Positions 45,176 to 53,453 of a stretch of 64,000 nucleotides of DNA are shown here, piece by piece. Source of the DNA: Kineosporiaceae bacterium (GTDB lineage Bacteria > Actinomycetota > Actinomycetes > Actinomycetales > Kineosporiaceae); contig JADJPO010000002.1 in assembly GCA_016713225.1 (NCBI GenBank), forward strand, positions 248,001-312,000, read 5' to 3'. Positions within the stretch are counted from its first letter, which is position 1, and every line of letters starts with the position of its first letter. Position numbers and translations under genes: made by a program. A model generated the notes under the pieces. It was not told the DNA's origin and searched no databases. It saw only the letters and a list, made by a program, of their open reading frames with translations.

Positions 45176-45700
45176 AGGACACAGGCGGGGTCTATGCAGG
45201 GGTCGGTCTCAAGGCAGTCCAGGCCATCCGCGCCCACCTCGATGCCGGCGGGTCAGGTATTCCCACCGGGGTGATGACGGATGACGGATCAGGCCCTCTG
45301 TCGCTATTACCTGCGTACGCCTACGCGTACGCGGGGGATATGGCAACGACCCCCGAATCCGTCATCCGTCATCACCCCCAAGCGGCCGGCCACCGCGCCT
45401 GGTTCGGACGCGTTCTCGGCCGGGACGACGGGGTTGGTCGGTGGGTGGGTGACGGACTCGTCGGGGTGGGGTAACGGGTGGGCGAATCGGGGTGACGGGC
45501 CGCTGACCTGCGTCACCCCGCCCGACCCACCGGGGTGACGGTCGAGTCGACCGTCGTCAGCGGGTCTATGCGACGGGTGAGGGTGACCCGTCGTGGCGCC
45601 GTCGCCGCAGGCCGTCATCCGGCGTCGGCTGTGGCGTCACCCCGGACCGTGGCCGGCGACGGGTGACGCCTCGCGTAACCCCATGTGGCCACGCTGCACG
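45176..45700. other. Repeat-rich region, candidate oriT or replication origin
   Basis: This 525-base gene-free stretch lies just upstream of mobC. It contains a perfect 22-bp inverted repeat (45268-45289 and 45357-45378), with each arm holding the doubled word TGACGGATGACGGA, and a palindromic GCGTACGCCTACGCGTACGC-like core between them. Copies of GGGTGACG or its complement follow at 45447, 45490, 45511, 45533, 45581, 45635 and 45661. Inverted repeats plus iterons next to relaxosome genes are typical of oriT or an iteron origin. Confidence 0.6.
45268..45378. repeat. Perfect 22-bp inverted repeat with 67-base spacer
   Basis: Arms at 45268-45289 and 45357-45378 are exact reverse complements. 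The left arm starts GGGGTGATGACGG and the right arm ends CCGTCATCACCCC. The spacer contains a self-complementary GCGTACGC / GCGTACGC pair at 45314-45332. The relaxase and mobC genes lie immediately to the left on the minus strand. Confidence 0.85.
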
Positions 45701-45907
45701 GCCATGACCACCACACCCCACCCGACGGCCAACGCTGCGGTGAACGGCGGCGGGCTGCGTCGTCCACACCCCGGGACGTCACTTGGCCTGTCCACAGACA
45801 CCGTCGCCGCGGTCGATGTCCCCGGCGTCGGTGGCCTACATCTATGGCAGAGGTCAACCTCGGACGACGACGCCCCCGGGTCTGACCACGAGCCGGGAGA
45901 GGCCGAC

Positions 45908-46264
45908 GTGACCGCCACCATTGACGAACCAGTGACCATCGCGTGCAGTCGATGCGGCGACGGTTGGACGGCGACCCAAGACCCACCGTCCTTCGTCAGC
46001 CTCGCCGCCGCACTCGACTACGCCGCCCAGGCCCGCTGGCAGATCGACGACGACCAACTGCTGTGCCCCGACTGCTCGCTGCGGCGGGCCTGCGAGGACG
46101 CCGGCCACGTCTGGGGTCGCTGGAGCAACCTCGAACGGTCCCTGAGCGGACGCCCTGGTGGACGGGTGCGTCACTGCCGCGTCTGCACCACCGGCGAGTT
46201 CACCCCACCACTCCGACAACTCGAAAGAGCACCAGCTGAGGTCGTCGGTCAGCCCGTCCAGTAG
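45908..46264 (+). CDS. Small zinc-ribbon protein
   Basis: 118 residues from GTG 45908; an in-frame ATG at 45704 would add 68 low-complexity residues. Cysteine pairs CSRCGDGW, LLCPDCSLRR and HCRVC suggest two zinc-binding sites, with Trp-rich strands between (GHVWGRWSNLER). I know of no assigned function. The plus-strand orientation away from mobC and the adjacent repeat region suggest a regulatory or DNA-handling role for the element. The last ~20 residues may be altered, because the minus-strand frame opposite is also broken. Confidence 0.5.
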   Translation: MTATIDEPVTIACSRCGDGWTATQDPPSFVSLAAALDYAAQARWQIDDDQLLCPDCSLRRACEDAGHVWGRWSNLERSLSGRPGGRVRHCRVCTTGEFTPPLRQLERAPAEVVGQPVQ

Positions 46265-46990
46265 TGACACGAAGTTCTCAGTGTTCTCGGCGTCCAAGAC
46301 CGCGGCGACCTCAGTGACGATCACCTGCGAACCCGTTGGCGTCCGAAGCCTCACGGACGCCCGTGCATCGCTGCGGGCGTCAGGTTCTTCTCTTTCGAGA
46401 CGAACGGCAAGTGCTTGAACGAGCGGCGGCACTGCCTCCGCGTCCAGCGGTGTCCAGGAAGGCCGCGGGGCACGTGCACCGCGCAGAAGCTGAACCGGCC
46501 GTCTGGGGTCGAGATCCGCGTCACCGAGAGCCGGCGTGGGCGGGGTGACGCGAGGAGATCGGCAGCAGCGTCCTCGGCGGTCGGTAGCGGCTTCGAAAGC
46601 CCCAGCCGCGGCCGGGTGGAATTGGGCGAGTCGCTGTGGCGCGCGTACGAGGCACGGGCCTCGACCGGGCGGTCCACCATCGCGATCCTGACAGCAGACC
46701 TCGCGGCAGATGAAGCAGGTCCCGCGCGGCCTGGGGGGGGGCGGGCCGGGGGGGGGCCCGCCGCGACCAGGCACGCACGACGCCTTCAACGCCCGGCCCT
46801 CGAGGTGGTCGACTATGGCGAATGCGTCCCCGAGCCGGTCCACTAAGGCGCCCCGGTGGGAGCCTACCGCGTCCAGCTCCTGTCCCCGGCTGAGTGGGAT
46901 CTCGGCGATCCGGGTGAAGTCCCAGCGCCTGTCAGCCCTCACCGGCCCCCGTCCCTTGCCGTCGCGCGTGACTGAACTTCCCGTGGATGG
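46190..46990 (-). pseudogene. Unidentified broken gene
   Basis: The N-terminal segment WDFTRIAEIPLSRGQELDAV followed by GDAFAIVDHLEGRALKAS is in one frame. TRISTPDGRFSFCAVHVPRG is in a second. The first frame then resumes with AEAVPPLVQALAVRLEREEP and EVAAVLDAENTENFVSLLDG. The pieces look like one protein of about 220 residues cut by indels around two long G runs (near 46731-46741 and 46748-46757). I recognise no family; the C-terminal third faintly resembles small conflict-system constant components. Confidence 0.35.
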
Positions 46991-47027
46991 GGCCAAGCCG
47001 ATGTTCGGCGGGTCCGTCTGATCAACG

Positions 47028-48339
47028 CTAGCGGCCACGGTTTCGCTGCGGCCCGGAAGCCAGGTGGGCGCCTCGGCTCGGTGTGACGGCTGCTAACGCG
47101 GCTTGGAGTACCTGCTGTGGTCGGGGTGCCATCGACATTCCCAGCGTCGGCGTGGGGAGGACCCGCCGGGCGGCGGGGTTGCGGAGGTGGTCGGCGGCGG
47201 CGCGGATCTGGTGGGCGATGCGGGGCTCGGTGGCCCGGCGGTCGGCCCTGCCCCAGCTGGGCGCGACGGTCTGACATTCCAGGGGGGTGAGCCATCGCCC
47301 GGTTTCGAGGTGGTGGCGGGTGACGTCGTCCAGGGTGGTGGTCAGGGCGGTGAGTTCGGCGGCGTAGCCGCGGGCGACGTCCGCAGGGGATGGTGGTGGT
47401 GCGGCGCATCCCGGCGAGGAGTTGGTGGATGCCCTGGGCTTGGGCGAGGGGCCGAGGGTCGCTGGGCGCGATGGTCGCCAGGCGGCGGGTGGTGTCGCTG
47501 GCCCGGGCGAGCAGTTCGGCGTGTTCGCGCAGCACGCCTGCGAGGGCTGCGTCGTGGGGTAGGCCGGTGCGGGCCAGGGGTTGGCTGCCCTGGTGGGCGG
47601 CGGTGGCGATGGTCAACGCGATGAGTTCGACGTCGCGGGCGCCACGGCACTGGCGCCGTGCAGGAGGTCGGTGAGTCGGTGGAACGCCTCGGGTAGGTCG
47701 CGGGCGTTGCGGGGCAGCAGGGGGTGGTGGCCGGCGCGGGGGCAGGTTCACGGTGACGTGGGGCTGGGTGGTGGTGGCGCGGCGTCCGGTGTGTTCGGCG
47801 GCGACGCCGAGACCGGATTGGCGGTCCATCTTGACGGCGTCGGCGTCGCTGTGGCGTCCGGCGTGGGTCAGGGAGGTGGCCAGGTCGTCGGAGGCCGCCA
47901 GCACTCCTTGGGTGAGGGCGGCGATGTCGGCGAGTTCGGTCCAGGCTGCTTGCCCGGTGGGGTGTGCGGTGGGGCCGGCGGCGTCCCAAGCCCCGGCGGC
48001 CAGGACGGCGTTGCGCGTGACCTGTTGCCAGCGGGCACCGGCACCCGAGCGGGTGGGTTGGGTCAGGGCCTCGGTGGGTGAGAGCGGCGCGAGGCGGGGG
48101 ATGTCGGCGAGCAGGGTCCCGAGCAGTCCGACGGGGTTGCGTTCGGCTTCGCTGATCAGGCGTGGGGTGGCGTGTTGGCTGGATCCGGTCAGGTCGCGGT
48201 GGATGCCGCGGAGTAGGTCCAGGGTGGCCTGGTATCCGGTGAGCGCGACGTCCAGGTCGCTGTCGGGGATCGGGCTGCCGGCGGTGATGCTGCGGGCGAG
48301 GGTGGCGGCGAGTTCGGACATGTTCGTCCGGTAGGTCAT
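47028..48339 (-). pseudogene. Helical hypothetical protein of the element, frameshifted
   Basis: From ATG 48339 the frame gives MTYRTNMSELAATLARSITA and long helices (ALTQGVLAASDDLATSLTHA) to about 47750. After an indel, DVELIALTIATAAHQGSQPL and TTRRLATIAPSDPRPLAQAQ follow. The end, GYAAELTALTTTLDDVTRHH and LRNPAARRVLPTPTLG, is in a third frame and stops at 47028. It is Ala/Leu-rich and helical throughout, with no motif. The start overlaps the upstream small gene's stop. At least two indels are needed. Confidence 0.45.
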
Positions 48340-48658
48340 GGCGTGGCCGGTAGGGCGGCGAGGACCTGGGCGGTGCGGGCGGCACGGAGCAGGTCACCGA
48401 TATCGGACGAGACCGCGAGGACGGTGACTAGGGCGCGGCGGGCATGGCCGAGGCCCTCGACCAGGGTCATCGCCACCAACGGTTCGGTGATGGGGCGTAG
48501 GCGGGGCGGACGTCGGTGAGGATCCGCAAGGCATCGAGCAGGGTGAGGCGGACGTCGAGGTCGAGGTGTTCGTCGTCCAGGACACAGGCCAGGGCATAGC
48601 TGGCGGTCTCGACGTGGGTGGGTCAGGGGGTGGGCAGGGGGTGGTCGGGCCTGGTCAT
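48336..48658 (-). pseudogene. Small helical protein downstream of the primase, frameshifted
   Basis: ATG 48658 overlaps the restored primase stop at 48655. The reading starts MTRPDHPLPTP, continues in another frame with HVETASYALACVLDDEHLDL and TLLDALRILTDV, then PITEPLVAMTLVEGLGHARR to the stop at 48336. Two small indels break about 105 residues. No family is recognised. It sits between the primase and a helical protein in a minus-strand operon. Confidence 0.4.
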
Positions 48659-50108
48659 CGTGGGGTTGTGGGCTCCTCGGGTTGGTGGTCGGGTCGAGGA
48701 GGGCGATGTGGCGGTAGATGCGTCGGGAGGGTCGGGAGAGGCGGGCTTGGGTGATGCCGTGTTCTGCGACCAGGCGCATGGTGAGGGCTTTGGCGGACAG
48801 GGGTTCTGCGCCCATGTCGTGGCAGTGGCGTTCGTAGGCGGCGCGGACGGCGCCGACCTCGGCCCAGTGGGCGTCGCCGAGGAGGCAGTGGTCGCGGAGG
48901 AACGAGGCGAGGGTGTCTTCGCTGATCCGGTAGTCCTCGGTGGCGGCGCGGACCTGGTCGGGGTCGTTCAATCCGGTGGCCAGGACGTGCATGGCGCCGT
49001 GGATGGCCCAGCCGAGGACGGCGGGTCCTTCCTCGTGCAGGATCCGGTGGTGCAGGTCGGGGTCGCGGCGGTGTTCGGGGACGACCTGGGTGAAGGGGAT
49101 GAGGCGGACGCGGCGCCAGAACGAGGTCCGCCTTCGCGGACTTGGGGAGGTGGTTGGAGGCGATGACGACGAGGTGGCTGGGGTGAAGTCGAAGAAGTCG
49201 CCGCGCATGAAGCGTCCGGTGAGCATGTCGCCGCCGGTGAGGCGTTTGACCTTGGCTTCGTCGAAGCGTCGCCCGGAGGACTGCTCGGAGCAGATCAGGA
49301 GCCGGACGCCGCGCAGGCGGGCGATCTCGGTGGGGTGGGCGGTGTCTCGGCCGGTCATGAGGAATCCGTCGGGGGCGGCGACGGCGTAGCCGCCGAGGTC
49401 GGCGGAGCCGAGGAGTCCTTGAAGGACAAGCAGCAGAACGGTTTTCCCGTTCGCGCCGACCCCGTACAGGAACGGCAGGACGTGGTCGCGGACCTGCCCG
49501 ATCAACGCGAGCCCGGCCAGGCGTTGCACGTAGCCGATCAGGTCGGTGTCCCCGGCGAAGGTCTCGTCCAGGAACGCCGTCCACCGCGGGTGGGCTGCGT
49601 CGAGGCGGACGCCGGTCGCGGTGATCCGGGTCAGCAGCAGGTCGGGGTCGTGGCGCCTCAGGGTGCCGGTGGCCAGGTCGATGATGCCGTCGCGGGTGTT
49701 CAGCAGCAGCGGGTGGGCGTCCAGGTCGGCGGCACGGATCGAGATGCGGGGGTCGGATTGGGCGACGCGGACGGCGCCGGCGATCCCGGCCGAAGACAGC
49801 GAGTTCCGTTTGAACGACTTCTCCAGGACGGTCTCCTGGGGTAGGTGGCGGGCCAGGCCGCGGGCGGCTTCCCGGATGTGGGCCTCGTCGTGGTCGCGTC
49901 CCCAGGCGGCGTCCTGCCAGCACCACCAGGCCCCCATGTCCGCCAGCCGCCGGATGGTGCCGCCGTACTCATCGACCAGCCGTAGCGCGTTGGCGTCGTC
50001 GGTGCGGGCCCGCTGCGGCAGCTCCGGTGGTGGTGGGTGGCGGGCGGCGTCGATGGCGTCCAGGGCGGCGCGTTGTTCGGGGGTGGGTTCGGCGATCGGG
50101 GTGGTCAC
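48655..50108 (-). pseudogene. Phage/plasmid P4-type DNA primase-helicase with local indels
   Basis: GTG 50108 overlaps the prim-pol stop. An N-terminal D5_N-like part (LADMGAWWCWQDAAWGRDHD) precedes an SF3 helicase with Walker A FLYGVGANGKTVLLLVLQG and RLLICSEQSSGRRFDEAKVK. Between 49130 and 49185 the frame is displaced: the displaced frame gives the expected motif SHLVVIASNHLPK, and the main frame resumes with FWRRVRLIPFTQVVPEHRRD. A further indel near 48685 displaces the last residues, ending EEPTTPR at 48655. It would unwind or prime element DNA. The indels mostly compensate, which favours sequence error. Confidence 0.75.
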
Positions 50109-50932
50109 CGTCGGCCCCGGACGGCGGTCGGTGGGTGGGGTGGGTCGTGGCGGGTGCGGGCGACCATGCGTTGGGCGGAGGCGACGGTGCGGTGGGCCTC
50201 GATCTCGGGCAGCCCGGCGCGGACGGCGGCGTGCACGATCGCCCGCAGGTCGGTGTGGCCTTCCTCGGCGGCCCGGCACGCGGCCCAGAACGTCCCGTTG
50301 TTGCGGCGCCCCTCGGGCAGGGTGGCGACCCAGGCGGCGAGCACCTGCACCGACGTCGTCCCGGTCCGAACTTGTTGCGGGCTAACGGGTCGCGCGGGCG
50401 GGGGTGGGGCGAGCAGGGTGCGGAGGGCGGGCCAGTCCAGGGGGCGGCCGGCCCGGGGGTGGATGCGCATGTCGGCGTAGGAGGCGCCGTCGACGACCGA
50501 GGGTGGCACCAGGACGTAGCCGCCGCTGGCCTTGAAGTCGATGAACTTCTCCGGCAGTCGGCCGCTGGGTTGGGTGGTGCCGGGGAAGTACAGGTGCATG
50601 CCCCCGGAGGGGGTGGCGACGGCGCGGATGTAGTCCTCGAGCAGTCCGGCCTCGGCCAGGGTGGTGATCGCCGAGTACCCCGATCCGCCGGGGCGCCGGT
50701 CGATGTCCAACACGTCCACGGTGGCGGCGCCGGTGGGGATGGCCAGGTTCGCGGTCGGGGCGTGTTCCCACCACCACCGGATCTGCTGGGTATCGGTGGT
50801 GGCGTCCAGCAGGCCGTGCCGGGTCAACGGCCGCTTCATCCCCGGCACACACGGGAACACCGGCCACCCCGATGCGGCCAGGCCCAACGCCGCGGTCAGC
50901 ACGGCGTGCGGCTCGGCCAGGCGGCGACTCAT
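50105..50932 (-). CDS. Bifunctional DNA primase/polymerase (prim-pol)
   Basis: 275 residues. The archaeo-eukaryotic primase-type prim-pol domain has its catalytic acidic motif VDVLDIDRR (~73), GYSAITTLAEAG, then TPSGGMHLYFPG (His motif) and FIDFKASGGYVLVPPS. A C-terminal helical segment continues to 275. Together with the P4-type helicase in the next, overlapping gene it forms the element's replication unit. The frame is intact. Confidence 0.88.
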   Translation of the reverse strand: MSRRLAEPHAVLTAALGLAASGWPVFPCVPGMKRPLTRHGLLDATTDTQQIRWWWEHAPTANLAIPTGAATVDVLDIDRRPGGSGYSAITTLAEAGLLEDYIRAVATPSGGMHLYFPGTTQPSGRLPEKFIDFKASGGYVLVPPSVVDGASYADMRIHPRAGRPLDWPALRTLLAPPPPARPVSPQQVRTGTTSVQVLAAWVATLPEGRRNNGTFWAACRAAEEGHTDLRAIVHAAVRAGLPEIEAHRTVASAQRMVARTRHDPPHPPTAVRGRR

Positions 50933-51692
50933 GCCACTTCCTCGGTCACGGGGCGCGGCAGCCGCCGGTACCGCTTGGTCTCATCCCGGGCCACCAGCCC
51001 GGCCTCGGTCAGCACCCGCAACTGCCCCACCACCGTCGACCGCGGCCGGCCACTGACCTGGACCAGCTCGGCCACCGTCGCGGGCGCCTGATCGAGCAAC
51101 CCCAGGACGACGTCCCGCACCGCCGCAGCAGGCAGCGGGGTGTCGTGGCCGGTTGCGGAGCGGGACGCTCCGGCGCGGCGGTCGGGGGCTGGATGTGGCG
51201 GGCTGTGCGGCTGGGTGTCGGGCGGGGGGGGGGATCGGTGGCGGTGAGCAGGGCGGCGAGGTGTACCAGGGCGACCAGGACGGCGGCGGGGACGGCGCCG
51301 ACGATGACGACCAGGCCGGGCCCGGGGTGCAGGTAGCGCGCGGCGATCAGGTGGCCGGCGGCGTTGCCGACCAGGGTTCCCGCGGCACCGACCAGGGCGA
51401 CCGCACGCCCGAAATCCCGGGCGCGGGGCGGCGTCCCCGGGCGTAGCCAACACCAGCCGCCCACGCTGCCGCCGACATCCAGGGCGGCGGGTAGCAGCCA
51501 CGGAGTCCAGCCCGCCCAGCCCGCCACCCGCGCCAAGGCGGCCAGGGTGGAGGCACTGGCCACCACCGCCGCCGACCCGGCCACCGCCATCCCCAGATAC
51601 AGCGGCCACACCACCCGCACCCCCACCACGCCACGGGACGCCGCAGGTCGGGGTACGAGGGCCGGGACCGGTTCGGGCCTCACCGGTTTCAC
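50929..51692 (-). pseudogene. DUF2637 membrane protein with C-terminal winged helix, frameshifted at a G run
   Basis: From GTG 51692 the first frame has four membrane segments (VVWPLYLGMAVAGSAAVVAS and GPGLVVIVGAVPAAVLVALV among them), as in DUF2637 proteins of actinobacterial ICEs and plasmids. The C-terminal winged helix (VRDVVLGLLDQAPATVAELV, GLVARDETKRYRRL) is in a second frame ending at 50929. The shift falls at a run of ten G at 51224-51233; one base there restores ~254 residues. Four-base overlaps with both neighbours are kept. Polymerase slippage or base-calling error at the homopolymer is likely. Confidence 0.7.
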
Positions 51693-51901
51693 CGCCCCCG
51701 CAGCCGGTACTGCTCGAGGAACTGTGCGGTGAGCACCACCCGCCGGTAGGGGCTGATCGCGACCGTGGGGAACCGGCCGTCCCGCGCGGCGGCGTAGGCG
51801 GCGTTCTTGCTCATCCCCAGGATCCGGCCCGCACGGGGCACCGAGATCGTCGGTTCGGCATCCGGGTCCGGCAGGGACCGATCGCGCTGGCGAGGACTCA
51901 T
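51689..51901 (-). CDS. Small HTH (MerR/excisionase-type) DNA-binding protein
   Basis: 70 residues. The HTH reads TISVPRAGRILGMSKNAAYA, with AARDGRFPTVAISPYRRVVL as the wing and a final helix. This is the HTH_17/excisionase-like class. Unlike the xis near the integrase it is intact, so it could act as excisionase, as regulator of the shared 28-bp motif, or both. ATG 51901 lies 12 bases from motif site 3. The stop overlaps the DUF2637 gene. Confidence 0.75.
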   Translation of the reverse strand: MSPRQRDRSLPDPDAEPTISVPRAGRILGMSKNAAYAAARDGRFPTVAISPYRRVVLTAQFLEQYRLRGR

Positions 51902-51912
51902 GAACGCAAACT

Positions 51913-51940
51913 ACTACGGAATAATAGGACCGTGCTAGTA
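51913..51940. promoter_or_regulatory. 28-bp element repeat, site 3 (divergent promoter)
   Basis: A more diverged copy that matches site 1 at 17 of 28 positions, including the core GACCGT followed by a TA-rich end (GGACCGTGCTAGTA). As at site 1 it lies exactly 12 bases from the start of a leftward HTH gene and upstream of a rightward gene (51993). Confidence 0.45.
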
Positions 51941-51992
51941 TTCAGTGTTGTTGGGACCGCCCGGTCTCTACCTGCGCGCTAGGCTGGGTTCC

Positions 51993-52607
51993 GTGAGCAG
52001 AACTGGACGCCGGTCGGCCGCCTCCCGTCAGGAGGTCGAGTGGCTCACCCCCGCCCCCGACGGCACCCCGGTCCAACTGGCCTGGCCCGACGCCGACGGC
52101 CCGTTCCACCTGACCTGCCACCTCGCCCGCGTCGACGGACGGACCATGCTCGTCGGCCTGGACGTCCGCAGCTTCACCCTCGACACCGACGGCACCCCGA
52201 TCCCCGGCGAGACCGGACTGGCCGAGGTCAACCACCCCGCCCTGCGGTCCCTGCGGGCCGGGGAGATCGCCGAAGCCGCCCGCGCCAAACTCGCTGCCCT
52301 GCTCGCGACCAAGTCGACCACCCGCGGCCTGGACAAGGCCACCCGCGAAGCCGCCGCCCGGACCTTCGAATCCCTCACCACCCCCAGCCGGCCCCGCAGC
52401 ACCGGACCCCGCGCCGCCAGCAGCCAACTCGAACTCGTCGCCGACCTGTTCAACCGCGCCGTCGCCGCCGGCGGCGACTCCGCCCACCGCCCCTCGATCT
52501 ACGTCCACCAAGCCCTCGTCGAGGACGGCCAGGACGTCACCCTCAACACCGTCCGCGGCCAGATCCACCGCGCCCGCGTCAAAGGACTCATCCCACCCGC
52601 CAACTGA
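51993..52607 (+). CDS. Hypothetical element protein, possible DNA-binding C terminus
   Basis: 204 residues from GTG 51993 (the frame is open from 51945). A beta-rich N-terminal half (VQLAWPDADGPFHLTCHLAR, MLVGLDVRSFTLDTDG) is followed by helices and a C-terminal segment, SIYVHQALVEDGQDVTLNTV then RGQIHRARVKGLIP, that looks like a small winged or RHH-type DNA-binding unit. Similar proteins occur near replication genes of actinobacterial elements. It is read away from motif site 3. Two short hairpins follow the stop. Confidence 0.55.
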   Translation: MSRTGRRSAASRQEVEWLTPAPDGTPVQLAWPDADGPFHLTCHLARVDGRTMLVGLDVRSFTLDTDGTPIPGETGLAEVNHPALRSLRAGEIAEAARAKLAALLATKSTTRGLDKATREAAARTFESLTTPSRPRSTGPRAASSQLELVADLFNRAVAAGGDSAHRPSIYVHQALVEDGQDVTLNTVRGQIHRARVKGLIPPAN

Positions 52608-52630
52608 CGGCGAGATCGAGCAACGCGTGT

Positions 52631-52675
52631 GCGTTCCGCGGTGAACGCGGTGATGGCATACCCCCGTTCGGGGTA
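52631..52675. terminator. Paired hairpins after the 51993-52607 gene
   Basis: GCGTTC-CGCGGT-GAACGC at 52631-52648 and TACCCC-CGTTC-GGGGTA at 52659-52675 form two small stems 23 bases after the stop codon. They fit a weak factor-independent terminator or attenuator before the pilus operon. Confidence 0.4.
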
Positions 52676-52690
52676 ACCGCGGCTGCTCTC

Positions 52691-52728
52691 TGCGATCAAG
52701 CACGGTCGCTTCGTGTTCGTTGATCGCA
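52691..52728. promoter_or_regulatory. Inverted repeat upstream of the pilus operon (candidate operator)
   Basis: TGCGATCAA (52691-52699) and TTGATCGCA (52720-52728) are exact 9-bp inverted copies 20 bases apart, followed by TATTGACAG. Spaced dyads of this kind upstream of an operon often bind a dimeric regulator. No regulator can be assigned. Confidence 0.45.
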
Positions 52729-52841
52729 ACGTATTGACAGTGCAACCGGGGGTTCCCTTGGATACGACGAACGAACGAAACGGACAACTGAGACTTCACC
52801 GACGGTCTGGCCCACCGTCGGTGTCGAGAGGGGAAGCGCGC

Positions 52842-53453
52842 GTGCCTCGCTGGGCCACGAGACGGGTTCTGCCTGCCCTGACGCTTGCTCTCGTTCTCGC
52901 AGGGTGCACCAGCACCGACACCCCGAAGCTGGAAACACCCTCGGCGACAACGGCTTCCGCCTCACCCAGTACCGCTTCCTCGCCGACGCCCTCGGCGGAC
53001 CCTCGCGCCGAGCCGGCCATCGCGGCCTACCGTGCGTTCTTCGCTGCGGGACTCGAGGCGGCCCGAAACCCGGGGCGTCTGGCCACGGAGCCGAAGCCTG
53101 GAGCATCCGATTTCCGGAACTACTCCTTCGATCCGCTGCGTGGCCAGTACATCGCGTTCGTGATGGGGTTGGCCTCGGACAAGGTCGCCTACCGAGGTTC
53201 GCCGCCGACGCCCCGGATCACGGTGAGCAGGGTGGATCTGGCGGCCCAGCCTTACCCGATGGTCGAGCTCAGCAATTGCCCGACCCCTGCCCCGACCTGG
53301 ACGGCGTACTCCCTGGCCACCGGAAAGGACATCCCCGCCAAGCCGGCCAGCGTGCCGCAGCCCTATCGACTGCAGGTGGAAGTGATCCAGTATCAAGGCC
53401 ATTGGGGAGTTTCGAAGATCACCGCCGACAACACCGCGACATGCACCGGCTGA
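52842..53453 (+). CDS. Lipoprotein at the head of the pilus operon
   Basis: 203 residues. A lipoprotein signal peptide (RRVLPALTLALVLAGC) with lipobox LAGC is followed by a Thr/Ser/Pro-rich linker and a compact ~140-residue domain (FVMGLASDKVAYRGSPPTPR, VIQYQGHWGVSKITADN) of a type seen in actinobacterial surface lipoproteins. GTG 52842 has GAGAGGGGAAG six bases upstream and opens at the signal peptide. The frame extends further up, but without a signal. It overlaps the next gene by 13 bases. Confidence 0.7.
   Translation: MPRWATRRVLPALTLALVLAGCTSTDTPKLETPSATTASASPSTASSPTPSADPRAEPAIAAYRAFFAAGLEAARNPGRLATEPKPGASDFRNYSFDPLRGQYIAFVMGLASDKVAYRGSPPTPRITVSRVDLAAQPYPMVELSNCPTPAPTWTAYSLATGKDIPAKPASVPQPYRLQVEVIQYQGHWGVSKITADNTATCTG

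Noticed and set aside
45018..45284. Plus-strand frame overlapping the mobC upstream region
   Set aside because: Arg/Pro-rich shadow composition, no ribosome site and no family; the region is better explained by repeats.
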